From contig CAKZHE010000217.1 of NCBI GenBank assembly GCA_936920195.1, positions 1 to 51,568 of the forward strand: a DNA stretch of 51,568 nucleotides, written 5' to 3'. The notes below the pieces were generated by a model. That model did no database searches. It worked only from the letters and a program-made list of their open reading frames with translations, and was not told the DNA's origin. The position numbers and the translations under genes were made by a program. Origin of the DNA: an uncultured cyanobacterium. Its GTDB lineage: Bacteria > Cyanobacteriota > Cyanobacteriia > Cyanobacteriales > FACHB-T130. This document shows, one piece after another, positions 33,789 to 43,508 of the stretch (its first letter is position 1; each line of letters opens with the position of its first letter).

Positions 33789-34054
33789 TGAGCAGAAGAA
33801 TCGCCTTTGAATCCTCTGCGTTTGCAGATTTTAGTGAATGGGCAAAATTGGACAAGAAAATTCATCGCAAAATTGTTGAATTAATTAAAGATATAGACCG
33901 CTCTCCATTTGAGGGATTGGGTAAACCTGAACCTCTAAAATACGAGTTAAGTGGTTTTTGGTCAAGGCGGATTGATAATGAAGATCGTTTAATTTACCAA
34001 GTTTCCGATGAAGAAATTGTGATTGTGGCTTGTAAATATCATTATTCTGAATAG
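33788..34054 (+). CDS. YoeB/Txe family toxin (mRNA interferase)
   Basis: The protein has 88 residues. RelE/YoeB-superfamily signatures are FADFSEWAKLDKKIHRKIVE, DIDRSPFEGLGKPEPLKYEL and GFWSRRIDNEDRLIYQV. The C-terminal catalytic KYHYSE has the expected His-Tyr pair. YoeB-type enzymes cleave mRNA at the ribosome and are blocked by the partner antitoxin. Translationally coupled to the upstream gene. Confidence 0.92.
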   Translation: MSRRIAFESSAFADFSEWAKLDKKIHRKIVELIKDIDRSPFEGLGKPEPLKYELSGFWSRRIDNEDRLIYQVSDEEIVIVACKYHYSE

Positions 34055-34080
34055 ATTTTATAACTTATTTCGTGCATTTG

Positions 34081-34285
34081 CGATCGCAGTGGGGAATATC
34101 ACTGCTCCCCCGAAAGGAACTTTAGATCCAGAAATTTTAATATTGAGCAGTTGATTTTAATTGCTGAAGGTTCATTTGATGATGAGTATCAAGATAGAAT
34201 AGAATTTCTACCGCTCTTTTGACAAATTGAGATATTAGGCGGAATTTGTTCTCTAGCTTGTCGATTAAAAACTTTTATATTATGA
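34081..34285 (+). pseudogene. Decayed protein fragment with a frameshift and an in-frame stop
   Basis: One frame reads AVGNITAPPKGTLDPEIL from about 34090-34138. The next frame continues NIEQLILIAEGSFDDEYQD (34139 on), then EFLPLF, a TGA, and QIEILGGICSLACRLKTFIL. Joining the frames gives a coherent protein-like sequence with one frameshift and one TGA where Trp would fit. I do not recognise the family. It lies just upstream of the MITE-like element at 34300. Confidence 0.5.
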
Positions 34286-34299
34286 GGTTCAGAAAAATT

Positions 34300-34394
34300 C
34301 AGGACTTACGCAGTCACTATAGATATAGATAGATTTGATGGTGCGTTACGCTGCGCTAACACACCCTACTGATAGAGGTGTTGCGTAAGTCCTG
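34300..34394. mobile_element. MITE-like element with 13-bp terminal inverted repeats, copy 2
   Basis: The ends are CAGGACTTACGCA (34300-34312) and its complement (34382-34394). A nested GGTGCGTTACGCTG / CGCTAACACACC palindrome lies at 34340-34369, which also occurs at 35943-35976 and 45555-45585. Apart from this and the decayed fragment, 34055-34774 shows no gene. Confidence 0.75.
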
Positions 34395-34774
34395 TCTAAG
34401 TTATTGCCGGATTAATGACGAGACAGTATCAAATTTATGAATATTTAGTTTTTATATCATTTTCTTATATTAGTTTGTTTTATGGGAAATTTTGCCCTTT
34501 GTGAAGCGATCGATCTACTAGCAGGAGCAGTTGCTCACTATTCTTAAACTATCAAAAGTATTAGTTTTCTTTTGATTAAGGCGCTAATTTGTAGTGAAAA
34601 TAGCATTTTTAGAGACTTGACAACAGCCAAGTGTTATCCTGAAGTGATAGATTCAGTTAAGTTTTCCTAATAACTGGTTAGTCATTAACAATAAATTATT
34701 ACGTCTTAAGACAGAGTTGCGTTTAAAAGTTGGAATGGATAGAATATAAAAATATTGAATCTCGGCTTGATCCT

Positions 34775-35041
34775 ATGAATGACAAACAAGATAAATTAAC
34801 CGCTCAAGAGTTACGCGCCTCTCAGCAGCAAATCCAACTGCTGGAAATGCTGAGAAAATTCAATAAAAATGGCAACCAATCTGAAAATATTTTGTCCCAG
34901 AAAATTAACAAAGTAGAGTATTGGCAGCGCCTTAGCAATGCCAGCCAAGCTAGATTGCCGCTGACGGAAAATGCTGAAAGCAATGCTGACAAGCAGGTTG
35001 ACACCCCCTCCTCCATCCAACCGCCCCTAGGAGAGTGTTAA
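34775..35041 (+). CDS. Small hydrophilic protein, unknown function
   Basis: The start is the ATG at 34775 (MNDKQDKLTAQEL); a TTG at 34730 is an alternative. The 88-residue product has an amphipathic helical half (RASQQQIQLLEMLRKF) and a polar, low-complexity C-terminal half. No family is recognised and no Shine-Dalgarno is clear, so this may not be a gene. The next 304 bases (35042-35345) hold nothing that I can support. Confidence 0.35.
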   Translation: MNDKQDKLTAQELRASQQQIQLLEMLRKFNKNGNQSENILSQKINKVEYWQRLSNASQARLPLTENAESNADKQVDTPSSIQPPLGEC

Positions 35042-35345
35042 AAAAGGTTCCCTAAAGGTGCAAAGTGCTAATTTGCCAGAGAAGTCTATTTTAGGATAGA
35101 TGGGTAGACTCGTTTGTTAAGTGTTTCAAGTCTCCCGGTTTTTGGCAGTAGGCGATCGCTTATGCGGTACTTTAGGATAATAGCCCGAAAATTTTGCCTA
35201 GAGCGTGGCGATCGCTGGGAGCATCTCTTGTATTGGGCAAATATATCCAAATAGCCTCGCCAAGCTAGATACAAGCGATGAAACTGGACACTTTTTTATC
35301 GGTACAGATCTTGTAGATATAGATCTATGAACTTGAATTGGGCAA

Positions 35346-35909
35346 CTATTCCATTAACCAACTGCATAGTTGTCCAATAGTAAGATTAAATGATTCAGCA
35401 AAGGATGGTACAGGTAGGCGATCGCCCTCTTCTTCAAAGACTGCCAGAGTGCGATCGCTAAAATAAACAAATACCAGTTTTTCTTCAGGATCGATTAACC
35501 AACCCATCTGAGTACCGTGGGCAAGACAATGGAGAATTTTGCGAACCACTTTAGTTTGGCTTTGATTGGGGGAGAGAATTTCAATTGTCCAATCAGGAGC
35601 AGTGGTAAAGGTATTAGACACTTCTCCATTTTCATCCCGGGGAATTCTCCCCCAAATAAAGACTGCCACATCAGGAACAATTGATTTTCCGCCAAAGGTG
35701 CAACGTAATTCCGAATAGGCGCGAGCAATATGTTCGGGTTTCAGAACTAGGTTGATGCTAGCCCCAAGGTCAAGCTGAACTGTGCTATGTTTTCCTTGGG
35801 GGATATGCTTCTGAATAATTTGCCCATCAATAAATTCACTGGCGGGTTTAGTTTCCGGCAGTTGCAGAAATTCTTCAATGGTTAAGGGTTTAGTGACAGT
35901 TTGAACCAT
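35346..35909 (-). CDS. Uma2 family putative restriction endonuclease
   Basis: The start is the ATG at 35909 (MVQTVTKPLTIEEFL), with AGGGGTGAA upstream. The 187-residue protein has the Uma2 core: LTIEEFLQLPETKPASEFID, IVPDVAVFIWGRIP and TIEILSPNQSQTKVV. It is shorter than the paralogue at 23910 and lacks its coiled-coil tail. Function is not known. Confidence 0.9.
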   Translation of the reverse strand: MVQTVTKPLTIEEFLQLPETKPASEFIDGQIIQKHIPQGKHSTVQLDLGASINLVLKPEHIARAYSELRCTFGGKSIVPDVAVFIWGRIPRDENGEVSNTFTTAPDWTIEILSPNQSQTKVVRKILHCLAHGTQMGWLIDPEEKLVFVYFSDRTLAVFEEEGDRLPVPSFAESFNLTIGQLCSWLME

Positions 35910-35942
35910 TTCACCCCTACTGAAAATCAATATCTATATCTA

Positions 35943-35976
35943 GTAGGGTGCGTTAGCGATAGCGTAACGCACCGCA
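35943..35976. repeat. GTGCGTTAGCG palindrome
   Basis: A GGTGCGTTAGCG / CGTAACGCACC inverted repeat sits between the Uma2 gene and prfA. The same family is nested in the MITE-like element at 34300 and lies at 45555-45585. Confidence 0.7.
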
Positions 35977-36008
35977 AACCAAGGAGATCCTGTCAATCCT
36001 GAAAATCA

Positions 36009-37118
36009 TTAGACTGAAGTCGGTACAGAAGTGGTAGCCGCTAATTCCGCTAATCGCTCCTGTTGATCCTGGGAAATACAAGATTGAATTAGTGTTTCAA
36101 TATCCCCTTCCAAAACCGGATTCAGACTATAATTCTGTCCTAGACGGTGGTCAGTCACTCGGTTATCTTTATAGTTGTAGGTACGAATCTTTTCCGAACG
36201 AGAACCAGTCCCTACCTGCGATCGCCGCATAGAAGTTACCTCTTCTTGTTGTTCCCGCAACTTCATTTCATAGAGTTTAGCTCGCAAAATCTGCATAGCG
36301 CGCTCTTTGTTTTGTAGCTGCGATCGCTCCTCAGTACAAAAGATCCGAATTCCCGTCGGTTTGTGGATCAAATCCGCCGCCGTTTCCACCTTGTTAACGT
36401 TTTGTCCCCCAGCCCCACCAGAACGGGCTGTAGTTAGGATAATATCCTTGGGGTCAATGTGGATTTCCACCTCATCCACTTCCGGCATAATTGCCACCGT
36501 TGCCGTCGAGGTATGGACTCTCCCCCCCGCCTCCGTTACCGGAACTCGCTGCACCCGATGAACTCCCGCCTCAAATTTCAGCTTGCTATAAACGCTATCC
36601 CCTTGAATTTCCAGAATAGCCTCTTTAAAGCCCCCCATATCTGCCAGGGATTCGCTGATTAGTTTGACGCGCCAATGTTGGGTTTCTGCATAGCGGGAAT
36701 ACATCCGCACCAAATCCCCCGCCCAAATGCTGGCTTCGTCGCCGCCCGTGCCAGCCCGAATTTCCAGCATAATGTTCTTATCGTCGTTGGGATCGCGGGG
36801 CAGCAGCAGAATTTTCAGGCGAGTCTCTAATTCCTGAATTTGCCCTTCCAATTCCGCCACTTCCAGGGCTGCCATTTCGTGCATTTCCGGATCGCTACTG
36901 GCTTCCTTCAGTACCTGCCGCGCTCCGATTAAATCCTCTTGAGCCTTCTTCCAAATATCAAAAGTGTTTACCACATCCTCCAAAGAAGAACGAGCCTTGG
37001 CTATCCGCTGCATTTCATTCGGATCTTTAGTAATATCCGGATCGGCTAGACGGCGAGTCAACTCATAGAAGGTTTGCTCAACGGATTTTAATTTCTCCAG
37101 TAGGTAAGTTTCAGCCAC
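36009..37118 (-). CDS. prfA: Peptide chain release factor 1
   Basis: The protein has 369 residues. GGQ at 237-239 ([11 protein letters not shown]) triggers peptidyl-tRNA hydrolysis. Pro193-Val-Thr195 (RVPVTEAGG) is the PxT tripeptide that reads UAA/UAG in RF1. Domain 1 is helical, and the acidic C-terminus is typical. It is the last gene in the minus-strand series starting at rpsS and lies 100 bases after rpmE. Confidence 0.96.
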   Translation of the reverse strand: MAETYLLEKLKSVEQTFYELTRRLADPDITKDPNEMQRIAKARSSLEDVVNTFDIWKKAQEDLIGARQVLKEASSDPEMHEMAALEVAELEGQIQELETRLKILLLPRDPNDDKNIMLEIRAGTGGDEASIWAGDLVRMYSRYAETQHWRVKLISESLADMGGFKEAILEIQGDSVYSKLKFEAGVHRVQRVPVTEAGGRVHTSTATVAIMPEVDEVEIHIDPKDIILTTARSGGAGGQNVNKVETAADLIHKPTGIRIFCTEERSQLQNKERAMQILRAKLYEMKLREQQEEVTSMRRSQVGTGSRSEKIRTYNYKDNRVTDHRLGQNYSLNPVLEGDIETLIQSCISQDQQERLAELAATTSVPTSV

Positions 37119-37218
37119 GATCGCGATCGCTCCTTAAAAAAATAGTAGGTTGGCTCATGCTCAAATTCCGACAGCATCGGAACTCAGTTACTAGTTGGTT
37201 TACTAGCCAGCCACCTTG

Positions 37219-37500
37219 CTACTTTTTCTTTTTAGTTCCAGTGGTTCTCTTCGGAGCCGCCGAACCAGTTTCCACTGGAGTTTCTTCTCCACCTTCCAGC
37301 ATCCCATATTTCCGCAAGAACCGTTCCACCCGGCCTTCGGTGTCAATAATTTTTTGAGTCCCAGTAAAAAATGGGTGATTGCCAGACCACACATCCACGT
37401 GCAGTTCTGGGACAGTGGAACCCACGGTCATTACTACTTCACCATTGCAGTAAACCTTTGCTTCTGGATACCATGTTGGGTGAATACCTGGTTTAGCCAC
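37219..37500 (-). CDS. rpmE: 50S ribosomal protein bL31
   Basis: The start is a GTG at 37500, preceded by AAGGAG, giving 93 residues (MAKPGIHPTWYPEAKVY). The upstream in-frame ATG at 37524 is not supported. Only one cysteine (YCNGEVV) is present, so this is a form without the full zinc CxxC site. The C-terminal tail (KRTTGTKKKK) is longer than in the 70-residue type. Confidence 0.93.
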   Translation of the reverse strand: MAKPGIHPTWYPEAKVYCNGEVVMTVGSTVPELHVDVWSGNHPFFTGTQKIIDTEGRVERFLRKYGMLEGGEETPVETGSAAPKRTTGTKKKK

Positions 37501-37600
37501 GATCGCCTTCTCCTTAAAAATCAAAATCTTAAACGTTTGTTGTAGTTGTTAGATTAAACCTTGCCTAACAACTATTCTAGCGCCTACCACCTCTGGGTGG

Positions 37601-37665
37601 CAATTCAAAATTCAAAATTATCAATTCAAAAATTTTTGAATTCTGAATTTTGAATTTTGAATTGA
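37601..37665. repeat. AATTCAAA heptamer cluster between rpsI and rpmE
   Basis: AATTCAAA and TTTTGAA units form an inverted, AT-rich tract, one of several heptamer clusters in the ribosomal region. Confidence 0.8.
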
Positions 37666-37672
37666 TGTAATC

Positions 37673-38089
37673 CTAACGTTTCGAGTATTGTGGAGCCTTC
37701 CGAGCTTTATGCAAGCCGTATTTCTTCCGTTCCTTGGCTCTGGGATCGCGAGTTAAATAACCTTCAGTTTTCAGTGGCTTGCGGTTATCAGGATCTAGCT
37801 GACATAAGGCTCTGGCTACGCCCAACTTCACCGAATCAGATTGTCCAGTTAGGCCGCCACCTTCAGCTTTGACCAGAATATCGTACTGATTTTCTAATCC
37901 CAAAGTTTCCAGAGGAGCTTTGGCAGCCGAAATATAATTCTGGTTGAATTGGAAATACAAGTCCCCAGGATGTCCATTAACTACGAATTTCCCATCCCCT
38001 GGCACTAAACGTACTCTAGCAACGGCAGATTTCCGCCGACCAGTACCCCAATAAACGGCTTTTCCGCTTTGTTGTTCTAAGGCTTGCAT
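37673..38089 (-). CDS. rpsI: 30S ribosomal protein uS9
   Basis: The protein has 138 residues. It contains [38 protein letters not shown] and the C-terminal RKAPQYSKR that reaches the P site. Its start shares base 38089 with the last base of the rplM stop, so the two are translationally coupled. Confidence 0.97.
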   Translation of the reverse strand: MQALEQQSGKAVYWGTGRRKSAVARVRLVPGDGKFVVNGHPGDLYFQFNQNYISAAKAPLETLGLENQYDILVKAEGGGLTGQSDSVKLGVARALCQLDPDNRKPLKTEGYLTRDPRAKERKKYGLHKARKAPQYSKR

Positions 38090-38544
38090 TAATTATTTCC
38101 TCCAGGAATAGTCACGAGTTTCAATTCTTCAGGTTGTTGAGATTGATGGGGATGGCTGGGTCCAGCATAAACTTTCAGCTTGGTAAATAGGTGACGACCC
38201 AAAGTATTTTTGGGCAGCATCCCGGTGACAGCTTTTTCAATAATTCTTTCAGGCAACCGGGCTTGCAATTGGGTAAAGGTTTCGATCTTTTTACCGCCGG
38301 GACGACCAGAATGGCGCATATAAATCTTTTGGCTGCGCTTTTTGCCCGTGACTGCAATTTTTTCCGCATTAACCACAATTACAAAGTCACCAGTATCCAT
38401 GTGGGGGGTATAGGTGGCTTTATTTTTGCCTCGGAGAATCCGAGCAATTTCGCTGGCTAATCTTCCTAAACGCTGGTCGGCGGCATCAATCAGATACCAC
38501 TTTTGGTTTAAGGTGTCTTTGGTAGGCAGAGGAGTTTTGTTCAT
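38089..38544 (-). CDS. rplM: 50S ribosomal protein uL13
   Basis: The protein has 151 residues. Signatures are [53 protein letters not shown] and [19 protein letters not shown]. Its stop overlaps the rpsI start by one base. Confidence 0.97.
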   Translation of the reverse strand: MNKTPLPTKDTLNQKWYLIDAADQRLGRLASEIARILRGKNKATYTPHMDTGDFVIVVNAEKIAVTGKKRSQKIYMRHSGRPGGKKIETFTQLQARLPERIIEKAVTGMLPKNTLGRHLFTKLKVYAGPSHPHQSQQPEELKLVTIPGGNN

Positions 38545-38550
38545 TGCTAG

Positions 38551-38660
38551 ATATCAATTCAAAATTCAAAATTATCAACTTTACTGTTCCCTATTCCCTA
38601 TTCCCTATTCCCTATTCCCTGTTCCCTGTTCCCTGTTCCCTGTTCCCTATTCCCTATCCC
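38551..38660. repeat. AATTCAAA heptamers plus (TTCCCTA/G)n tandem repeat
   Basis: The tract starts with AATTCAAA units and then carries ten or more heptamers TTCCCTA/TTCCCTG (38583-38660) in the truA-rplM gap. The same heptamer, in the opposite orientation (GGGAACA), lies at 51440-51568. Confidence 0.9.
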
Positions 38661-38664
38661 CTCT

Positions 38665-39477
38665 CTACCACAAGAATTGTTTCGGTTGGGTATCGAACCA
38701 AACTTCGGGAGGAAAGGGAAAATCTGGATAGCCCACGCGCAGCAAACAGAGTCCTTTGGCTGGCGCGGCATACTTTACTTGCTCTCGAAGTTCTTGCTTC
38801 CAGATTTCCGTAAAGTTCTCCAGCGATCGCATTCCCGTCCCCACCTGAACTAGCATCCCCACTAGCAGGCGCACCATACCGTACAAAAACCCGTTGGCCT
38901 GGATTTCAATATAAATAAACGGTCCTTGGCGCTGGCACTCTGCCGCTTGGACATCTACCCAGGAATGCGTCCGCGAGGATTTAGCGCGATGAAAAGCTGC
39001 TAGATGGTGATGTCCAATCAGAGGTTCCAGAGCTTTTTGGATTAGTGACTCATTTAGGGGCGCATGATAATAATGCCAACTAAAGGGCTTAACAAACAAG
39101 TTGGGGCGCTGTTCCGAATACAAGGTATAGCGGTAGCGCCGCCAACTAGCCGAGAAGCGAGCGTGCCAGCGACGATCTACTTGCGCCGATGCCCGAATTA
39201 AAATGTCTTCTGGCAATTGGCTGTTGAGAATCGTTGCCCACTTTTCGGCGGGAATGGGACTAGCAACATCAAAATGGGCAACTTGGGCAGCGGCATGAAC
39301 TCCGCTATCGGTGCGCCCTGCTCCGGTAACGGTAACTGGTTGCCCCAATTGTCTTGCCAAGACAGTTTCAATTTCCGCTTGGACTGTCCGCCCCCTAGCT
39401 TGGCGCTGCCACCCATAAAAGTTGGTGCCGAGGTATTGGATTACCAGAGCAACCCGCTGGGTTTCGGCGATCGCCAT
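38665..39477 (-). CDS. truA: tRNA pseudouridine(38-40) synthase TruA
   Basis: The protein has 270 residues. The catalytic Asp57 is in GAGRTDSGVHA, and LVIQYLGTNFYGWQRQ and FLYGMVRLLVGMLVQVG are the TruA signatures. It modifies positions 38-40 of tRNA anticodon arms. It is located 6 bases after rplQ in the minus-strand operon. Confidence 0.96.
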   Translation of the reverse strand: MAIAETQRVALVIQYLGTNFYGWQRQARGRTVQAEIETVLARQLGQPVTVTGAGRTDSGVHAAAQVAHFDVASPIPAEKWATILNSQLPEDILIRASAQVDRRWHARFSASWRRYRYTLYSEQRPNLFVKPFSWHYYHAPLNESLIQKALEPLIGHHHLAAFHRAKSSRTHSWVDVQAAECQRQGPFIYIEIQANGFLYGMVRLLVGMLVQVGTGMRSLENFTEIWKQELREQVKYAAPAKGLCLLRVGYPDFPFPPEVWFDTQPKQFLW

Positions 39478-39483
39478 TGCCCC

Positions 39484-39834
39484 TTAAACTAGCTCCAGGA
39501 CTGCCATTTCAGAATTATCACCCCGACGGCGGATTGTCCGGGCAATCCGAGTATAGCCGCCATTGCGATCGCCATAGCGTTCTTTGGCTTGGTCAAATAA
39601 GGCGCGGACGAGTTTTTCATCGTAGATATACCCCAGCGCCTGACGGCGAGCCGACAAAGAGCCATCTTTGGCTAGGGTAATCATTTTTTCGACTTGCGAT
39701 CGCACGGCTTTGGCTCGTACCTTAGTAGTAGTAATCCGTCCGTGGCGAATTACTTCCGTGGTTAGGGATCTCAGGAGCGCTCGGCGTTGGTCTGCCGGCA
39801 GACTTAGTTGATGAACGCGACAGCGGTGACGCAT
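39484..39834 (-). CDS. rplQ: 50S ribosomal protein bL17
   Basis: The protein has 116 residues, family length. [40 protein letters not shown] and [10 protein letters not shown] are diagnostic. It follows rpoA by 83 bases. Confidence 0.97.
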   Translation of the reverse strand: MRHRCRVHQLSLPADQRRALLRSLTTEVIRHGRITTTKVRAKAVRSQVEKMITLAKDGSLSARRQALGYIYDEKLVRALFDQAKERYGDRNGGYTRIARTIRRRGDNSEMAVLELV

Positions 39835-39917
39835 AATAATCTAGTAGGTGTAGTTAGTAGACCAGAATCCGCAGGTCATAGGCAACAGAAATTTCCCCTT
39901 CCCTATGACTTACCGTT

Positions 39918-40865
39918 TCAAGTGGGTTTGGGTGACTTTTCGTGGGGTAGGGTAATCCCCAACCGCCGCTGCAAAGCTTCAATTACTTCCTCAGCGGATT
40001 TCTGCCCAAAGTTTTTAATCTCTAGCAGGTCTTCCTGGGTATAATCCAACAGATCTGCCACCGAGTTGATCTGCGCCCGCTTCAGACAGTTATAAGCCCT
40101 GACAGACAGTTGCAGTTCTTCAATGGGAATTTGACTGGTGGGGTCTTCATCATCTGGATAGTCATCTTTCAATGCTTCCAGCGTAATATCCTTCAAGGGA
40201 CTAAATAAATCCACCAGTAAATGTGCGGCTTGGGATAAAGCCTCTTGGGGACTGATGCTACCGTTTGTCCAAACTTCCAGAATTAGTCTGTCCCGTTCTA
40301 CAGACCCATCAATTCGGGCATCTTCAACGCTGTAATTTACCTTATATACGGGCATAAATACAGCATCGATTTGCAGGAAGTCCAAAGCCGCCGATTCTTC
40401 CCGGCTTTTGTCCACCGAACGATAGCCCTTGCCTTTTTCAATCCGGAATTCCATCTCCAATCTGGCTCCCTCAGCTAAGGTAGCCACATATTGATTGGGA
40501 TTCACCGCCTCTACTTCCGAAGGCAGGTCAAATCGCTCGGCGGTGGCGATTCCCGGCCCTTGAAGTAACAGCCGCCCAATTTGGGGTTGGGAAGTATAGC
40601 TTTTGAGGACGATTTCCTTCATATTTAAAAGGATTTCTAATACGTCCTCCCGCACCCCCGGAATTGTGGCAAACTCGTGGTTAACCCCAGCAATCCGGAC
40701 TGATGTCACGGCTGCCCCTTCCAGGTTCGATAGCAGAACTCGTCTGAGGGCGTTGCCCACAGTTGTCCCTTGACCGCGTTCCAGAGGCTCTAGGACAAAT
40801 TTGCTATATTGACTTTGATTCTTTTCAACTTTGGACTCTAAGCATTCAATCTGAAACTGCGCCAC
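39918..40865 (-). CDS. rpoA: RNA polymerase alpha subunit, GTG start
   Basis: Homology begins at AQFQIECLESKVEK, and a GTG at 40865 with GGGAGGT before it is chosen over the upstream ATG at 40934, giving 315 residues. The alpha-NTD (about 1-225: VLEPLERGQGTTVGNALRRV) mediates assembly. The alpha-CTD (about 245-305: ELQLSVRAYNCLKRAQINSV, EDLLEIKNFGQKSAEEVI) contacts UP elements and activators. Confidence 0.95.
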   Translation of the reverse strand: MAQFQIECLESKVEKNQSQYSKFVLEPLERGQGTTVGNALRRVLLSNLEGAAVTSVRIAGVNHEFATIPGVREDVLEILLNMKEIVLKSYTSQPQIGRLLLQGPGIATAERFDLPSEVEAVNPNQYVATLAEGARLEMEFRIEKGKGYRSVDKSREESAALDFLQIDAVFMPVYKVNYSVEDARIDGSVERDRLILEVWTNGSISPQEALSQAAHLLVDLFSPLKDITLEALKDDYPDDEDPTSQIPIEELQLSVRAYNCLKRAQINSVADLLDYTQEDLLEIKNFGQKSAEEVIEALQRRLGITLPHEKSPKPT

Positions 40866-41053
40866 GGAGTGACCTCCCTTCTTCATAAGACCCCTAGAAA
40901 GCATTTCCCGGCTTTCCATCGTTGCTCTTGACAAATTTTTCCCTTTGACGATGCCAATTTCAATTTCCCATGCTGAGAATTTTCGGCAGACCTAGATCTA
41001 CATCGTTGGGAGCCAAAGAGCGCTGACACTCCTGGTCTAGCAACGGCATGGTG

Positions 41054-41449
41054 CTAGACTCGACGACGTTTGGGCGGACGGCAGCCGTTATGGGGAATGG
41101 GGGTCACATCCCGAATCAGGGTAATTTCTAGTCCTGCCCCTTGCAGCGCTCGAATGGCTGTTTCTCGACCAGCCCCAGGTCCGCTGACCATGACTTCCAC
41201 TTGGCGCATTCCCTGGTCTATGGCTCGACGAGCGGCGCTTTCGGCAGCGGTTTGAGCTGCGAAGGGAGTACCTTTTTTAGCTCCTTTAAATCCGCTTGAG
41301 CCGGAAGATGCCCAAGAAATCACATCCCCGTTAATGTCAGAAATAGTGACGATAGTGTTGTTAAATGTGGACTGGATGAAGCCAATGCCATTCGGTACGT
41401 TGCGTTTTTGCTTTTTGGGGCCAGTCTTTTTTGTCGGTTGTCGGGCCAT
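41054..41449 (-). CDS. rpsK: 30S ribosomal protein uS11
   Basis: The protein has 131 residues. It contains [38 protein letters not shown] and [18 protein letters not shown], an intact C-terminus. It comes 114 bases after rpsM and 188 before rpoA. Confidence 0.97.
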   Translation of the reverse strand: MARQPTKKTGPKKQKRNVPNGIGFIQSTFNNTIVTISDINGDVISWASSGSSGFKGAKKGTPFAAQTAAESAARRAIDQGMRQVEVMVSGPGAGRETAIRALQGAGLEITLIRDVTPIPHNGCRPPKRRRV

Positions 41450-41563
41450 GTCAGTCTAGTTAGTTTGAGTGATAATAGAGTTGGTTGAGTTGGGCGATCG
41501 CTCGGTAAAATAAGTCTGGTAGCTGCCAGTTATGCCACCAAAGACACCGGGCGAACTGCCAAC

Positions 41564-41947
41564 TTATTTCGGGCCTGGAGCCTTTTTCTTCCCTGCCACT
41601 GTCGCCCGCCGTCCCCGGCGCGTCCGAGCATTGGTTCTCGTCCGCTGTCCGCGCACTGGCAAGCCCATCCGATGCCGACGACCCCGATAAGAGCCAATAT
41701 CAATCAGGCGCTTAATGTTCATTGCTTCCCAGCGCCTTAAGTCCCCTTCCACCTGATAGTCGCTTTCGACAGCTTCTCGTAGGGCAGCTACGTCAGCATC
41801 AGATAAATTTTTGACGCGAGTATCAGGATTAACTCCTGTTGATGCCAAAATCTCCTGGGCTCGCGCCAACCCAATTCCATAAATGTATGTTAGACCAATC
41901 TCAATTCGCTTATCGCGAGGAAGGTCTACCCCAGCAATCCGTGCCAC
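41564..41947 (-). CDS. rpsM: 30S ribosomal protein uS13
   Basis: The protein has 127 residues. It starts [20 protein letters not shown] helix-two-turn-helix ([17 protein letters not shown]) and the C-terminal [18 protein letters not shown] are typical. It follows rpmJ by 60 bases. Confidence 0.97.
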   Translation of the reverse strand: MARIAGVDLPRDKRIEIGLTYIYGIGLARAQEILASTGVNPDTRVKNLSDADVAALREAVESDYQVEGDLRRWEAMNIKRLIDIGSYRGRRHRMGLPVRGQRTRTNARTRRGRRATVAGKKKAPGPK

Positions 41948-42007
41948 GCTTTTTGTCTCCCTAAATATCCATTTTTGCTACAAAGCTTTGTTTGAATCGC
42001 AACTCTG

Positions 42008-42121
42008 TTAACCTTGCCGTTGCTTGTGTTTGGGGTTAGAACAGATCACCATGACGCGACCGCGCCGTCTGATGACGCGGCATTTTTCACAAATTTTCTT
42101 TACAGATGCTCGAACTTTCAT
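42008..42121 (-). CDS. rpmJ: 50S ribosomal protein bL36
   Basis: The protein has 37 residues ([19 protein letters not shown] onward). It keeps the zinc-type ligands Cys-Glu-Lys-Cys, Cys (VICSNPKHK) and His. The longer frame to 42271 is not supported. It is preceded by a 190-base leader and a promoter. Confidence 0.95.
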   Translation of the reverse strand: MKVRASVKKICEKCRVIRRRGRVMVICSNPKHKQRQG

Positions 42122-42319
42122 AAGAAAACATGGGATGTTTGGAAAATCAGTCGCTTTCTTTAGCGCTGAGAGGAAAAACGACGCAAGCAGTTCGACGATG
42201 CTCGCTGACCACGGTTTGAACCGTTTTGAATCTTGTAGTAGTGCTGCTGGCGCAGCCTGAAGCACCGTCACTTCAGTTCAGAGTGCTAACACCTCTTTGG
42301 ACAATACTGCAAGCTCTGT

Positions 42320-42349
42320 ATTATATCAATTTTTGGTCGCTTTTGTCAG
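42320..42349 (-). promoter_or_regulatory. Internal promoter before rpmJ-rpsM-rpsK-rpoA
   Basis: On the minus strand CTGACA (42349-42344) and TATAAT (42325-42320) are separated by 18 bases. The predicted start is near 42313, about 190 bases upstream of rpmJ. The leader includes a possible hairpin around 42230-42266. The promoter lies after infA within the superoperon. Confidence 0.6.
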
Positions 42350-42393
42350 CTTGTAAAGATCTGCTATTTTAATTTAAGAAAATATTCCTAAAC

Positions 42394-42618
42394 TTACTTC
42401 TTCCGCAAGCGATATGTAATGCGTCCCTTGGTCAAGTCGTAGGGGGTTAGCTCCACTTTGACCCGATCTCCTGGCAAAATTTTGATATAGTTGCGCCGGA
42501 TTTTCCCCGAAATATGTGCTAAAACATTAAAACCATTGTCTAGGTCTACCCTAAACATGGCATTAGGCAAGGATTCTGTCACTGTGCCTTCCATTTCAAT
42601 CAAGTCTTGTTTAGCCAA
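42394..42618 (-). CDS. infA: Translation initiation factor IF-1, TTG start
   Basis: The start is a TTG at 42618 ([16 protein letters not shown]), with GAGGACAATT upstream; the frame to 42693 adds non-homologous residues. The 74-residue product is one S1-like OB fold: [40 protein letters not shown] and [20 protein letters not shown]. Confidence 0.94.
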   Translation of the reverse strand: MAKQDLIEMEGTVTESLPNAMFRVDLDNGFNVLAHISGKIRRNYIKILPGDRVKVELTPYDLTKGRITYRLRKK

Positions 42619-42763
42619 TTGTAATTGTCCTCGTATTTGCGTACTTGCCGAATCAAACTCAGAGGCCGCCTTTGGCACTGGGCTTCGCCCCATCGTCCTC
42701 TACTACCCCTCCCACTCACTAATCAAGGGGCTGTAACATATTTTATCAAATTTTCAGCTAGTT

Positions 42764-43318
42764 TTAAACCGGAACTAGCTGTTTGAGGGTGGCGGTCACT
42801 TCATCCAACAGTTGATTGCCATCTACTAAATGTAATTGATGGCGATCGCCATAAAACTTAATCAAGGGAGCCGTCTGTTGGCGGTAAACCTCTAAACGGC
42901 GGCGAATGGTAGTTTCATTATCATCAGTTCTGCCCCGCTCCAGCATCCGAGCCACTAATACTTCATCGGGAACATCTAAATTTACTACCCCATCAAACTC
43001 TTGGTGCAATTCTTGCAACAAGCTATCCAGAAACTCCGCTTGACTGACATTCCGGGGAAAGCCATCTAAAATCCAACCTGCTTGGGCATCAGCTTCTCCC
43101 AATCGTTCCCGAATCAAATCCAGAATTAGGGAATCTGGCACTAACTCGCCCCTATCCATATAACCTTGAGCTTTTTGACCGAGGGGAGTTCCCTGAGCTT
43201 TAGCATTCCTTAAAATATCTCCCGTAGAGATATGGGGAATCTGACGAATATCAGCCAAAATTTTAGCTTGAGTGCCTTTACCCGCACCGGGTGGTCCCAA
43301 AAATATTAATCGCGTCAC
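42764..43318 (-). CDS. adk: Adenylate kinase
   Basis: The protein has 184 residues. It starts [20 protein letters not shown] (P-loop GPPGAGKGT). AMP-binding and core motifs are [24 protein letters not shown] and [16 protein letters not shown]. The lid is short and lacks the four-cysteine zinc site, as in the short bacterial type. It is separated from secY by a 335-base repeat block. Confidence 0.96.
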   Translation of the reverse strand: MTRLIFLGPPGAGKGTQAKILADIRQIPHISTGDILRNAKAQGTPLGQKAQGYMDRGELVPDSLILDLIRERLGEADAQAGWILDGFPRNVSQAEFLDSLLQELHQEFDGVVNLDVPDEVLVARMLERGRTDDNETTIRRRLEVYRQQTAPLIKFYGDRHQLHLVDGNQLLDEVTATLKQLVPV

Positions 43319-43378
43319 GAAATAACTACCTCAACAACAAACATCTAAATTTTAGATTTCAGACTTTGGGGAAAATCT

Positions 43379-43492
43379 CGTAGGGGCGGGTTTGGCGATA
43401 AGTTTTAATACCCACCAATAGCCTGAATAAACCCGCCCCCCTCTTGGCGATGAAGATTAATTCTCACCAATAACCTTTATCAACCCGCCCAT
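43379..43492. repeat. GTAGGGGCGGGTTT repeat pair in the secY-adk gap
   Basis: GTAGGGGCGGGTTTGG begins the block, and AATAAACCCGCCCCC and CAACCCGCCC follow. The stretch 43405-43443 is the inverted counterpart of 17818-17850 (CAATAGCCTGAATAAACCC). Confidence 0.8.
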
Positions 43493-43508
43493 AAATATTT
43501 CTGCTTGC

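Noticed and set aside
40866-40934. Longer N-terminus of rpoA
   Set aside because: The extra residues are not conserved. GGGAGGT precedes the GTG at 40865.
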